From Heyndrickxia sporothermodurans (GTDB lineage Bacteria > Bacillota > Bacilli > Bacillales > Bacillaceae_C), in assembly GCF_016785185.1 (NCBI RefSeq), contig NZ_JAEKDY010000159.1: 6,223 nt of DNA. One strand, given 5' to 3'. Below, one piece after another: positions 6,111 through 6,223 of the stretch (position 1 is the stretch's first letter; each line of letters begins with the position of its first letter). Below the pieces are notes generated by a model that saw nothing but the letters and a program-made list of their open reading frames with translations, ran no database searches and was not told the origin of the DNA. Position numbers and translations under genes: made by a program.

Positions 6111-6138
6111 GTTGATACATCAACGGTTTGACCCGTTG
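6111..6138 (-). promoter_or_regulatory. Overlapping hairpins in the cotJA leader
   Basis: Two inverted repeats share four bases. GTTGAT/ATCAAC spans 6111-6124 (a 14-bp dyad; as RNA a 5-bp stem with a UGUA loop). CAACGG/CCGTTG spans 6121-6138 with a 6-nt loop. Both cannot form at once because 6121-6124 is used in each. The dyad ends about 11 nt before the cotJA ribosome binding site. The role is unknown: operator, mRNA stabiliser or translational switch. Confidence 0.5.
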
Positions 6139-6140
6139 GT

Positions 6141-6175
6141 AGGGTGTCAAAAAAATATTTTTCGACACGGACCCT
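6141..6175. repeat. Imperfect AT-rich hairpin upstream of cotJA
   Basis: GGTGTC (6143-6148) pairs with GACAC (6164-6168) around a run of A and T that can itself pair (6149-6153 with 6158-6162). AGGG/CCCT arms at 6141-6144 and 6172-6175 extend it, with a few unpaired bases on one side. It lacks a following T-tract on either strand, so it is not a standard terminator. It lies in the presumed cotJ leader. Confidence 0.45.
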
Positions 6176-6187
6176 AACTTTATTTTC

Positions 6188-6216
6188 ATAATATGTGAAA
6201 CTATTCCAATAAATAG
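6188..6216 (-). promoter_or_regulatory. Possible sigma-E promoter of cotJABC
   Basis: On the minus strand, CATATTAT (6188-6195) fits the CATA-x-x-x-T -10 element of sigma-E promoters. A weak -35-like CTATTTA (6210-6216) lies 14 bp upstream. A start near 6180 would give a leader of about 92 nt. Sigma-E control is expected for cotJ, but the -35 match is poor and the true promoter could be closer to the gene. Confidence 0.35.
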
Positions 6217-6223
6217 GTACGCT

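Noticed and set aside
1..6223. CRISPR array, tRNA or rRNA gene, phage attachment site
   Set aside because: No regularly spaced repeats, no cloverleaf or rRNA-like sequence, and no integrase or direct repeat pair was seen.

Overview
The window comes from a low-GC, endospore-forming Firmicute of the Bacillaceae. Three things support this: a ferredoxin/YpbB/RecS/YpbD/YpbE/YpbF gene string that I recognise from Bacillus subtilis, a complete cotJABC spore-coat operon, and AT-rich codon use with strong AGGAGG-type ribosome binding sites. The species cannot be told from the sequence alone.

Layout. Positions 1-211 are the right end of an insertion sequence, probably IS1182/IS1272-like: the last 38 codons of a transposase, a 17-bp bidirectional hairpin terminator and a probable terminal inverted repeat. 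It abuts the stop codon of fer, a minus-strand [4Fe-4S] ferredoxin gene (216-467). A divergent promoter region (468-684) separates fer from a plus-strand cluster of ypbB, recS, ypbD and ypbE (685-4421), in which the first three genes overlap by ATGA stop/start junctions. A perfect 20-bp hairpin terminator (4430-4475) closes the cluster. The separate membrane-protein gene ypbF follows (4537-4989). The minus-strand cotJA-cotJB-cotJC operon occupies 4998-6088 and converges on ypbF with only 8 bp between the stop codons. Its 5' leader and probable promoter fill the right edge.

How the genes fit together. YpbB carries an N-terminal winged-helix-like region and a C-terminal helix-turn-helix of the kind usually fused to RecQ C-termini. 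RecS is a short RecQ helicase that lacks RQC/HRDC and that tail. The two are probably the separated parts of one helicase machine, with linked translation. YpbD, a CPBP-type membrane protease, is coupled to the helicase gene, and YpbE, a membrane-anchored LysM protein, follows, so a DNA-repair module and an envelope module appear to share a transcript. CotJA, CotJB and CotJC are spore coat proteins made in the mother cell, and CotJC keeps all the predicted di-manganese ligands of manganese catalases.

Most of the window is a conserved chromosomal neighbourhood and I see no clearly new system. The points most worth a second look are the IS end that now provides fer's terminator, the split RecQ architecture coupled to a membrane protease, the overlapping mutually exclusive hairpins upstream of cotJA, and the unterminated convergence of cotJC and ypbF.
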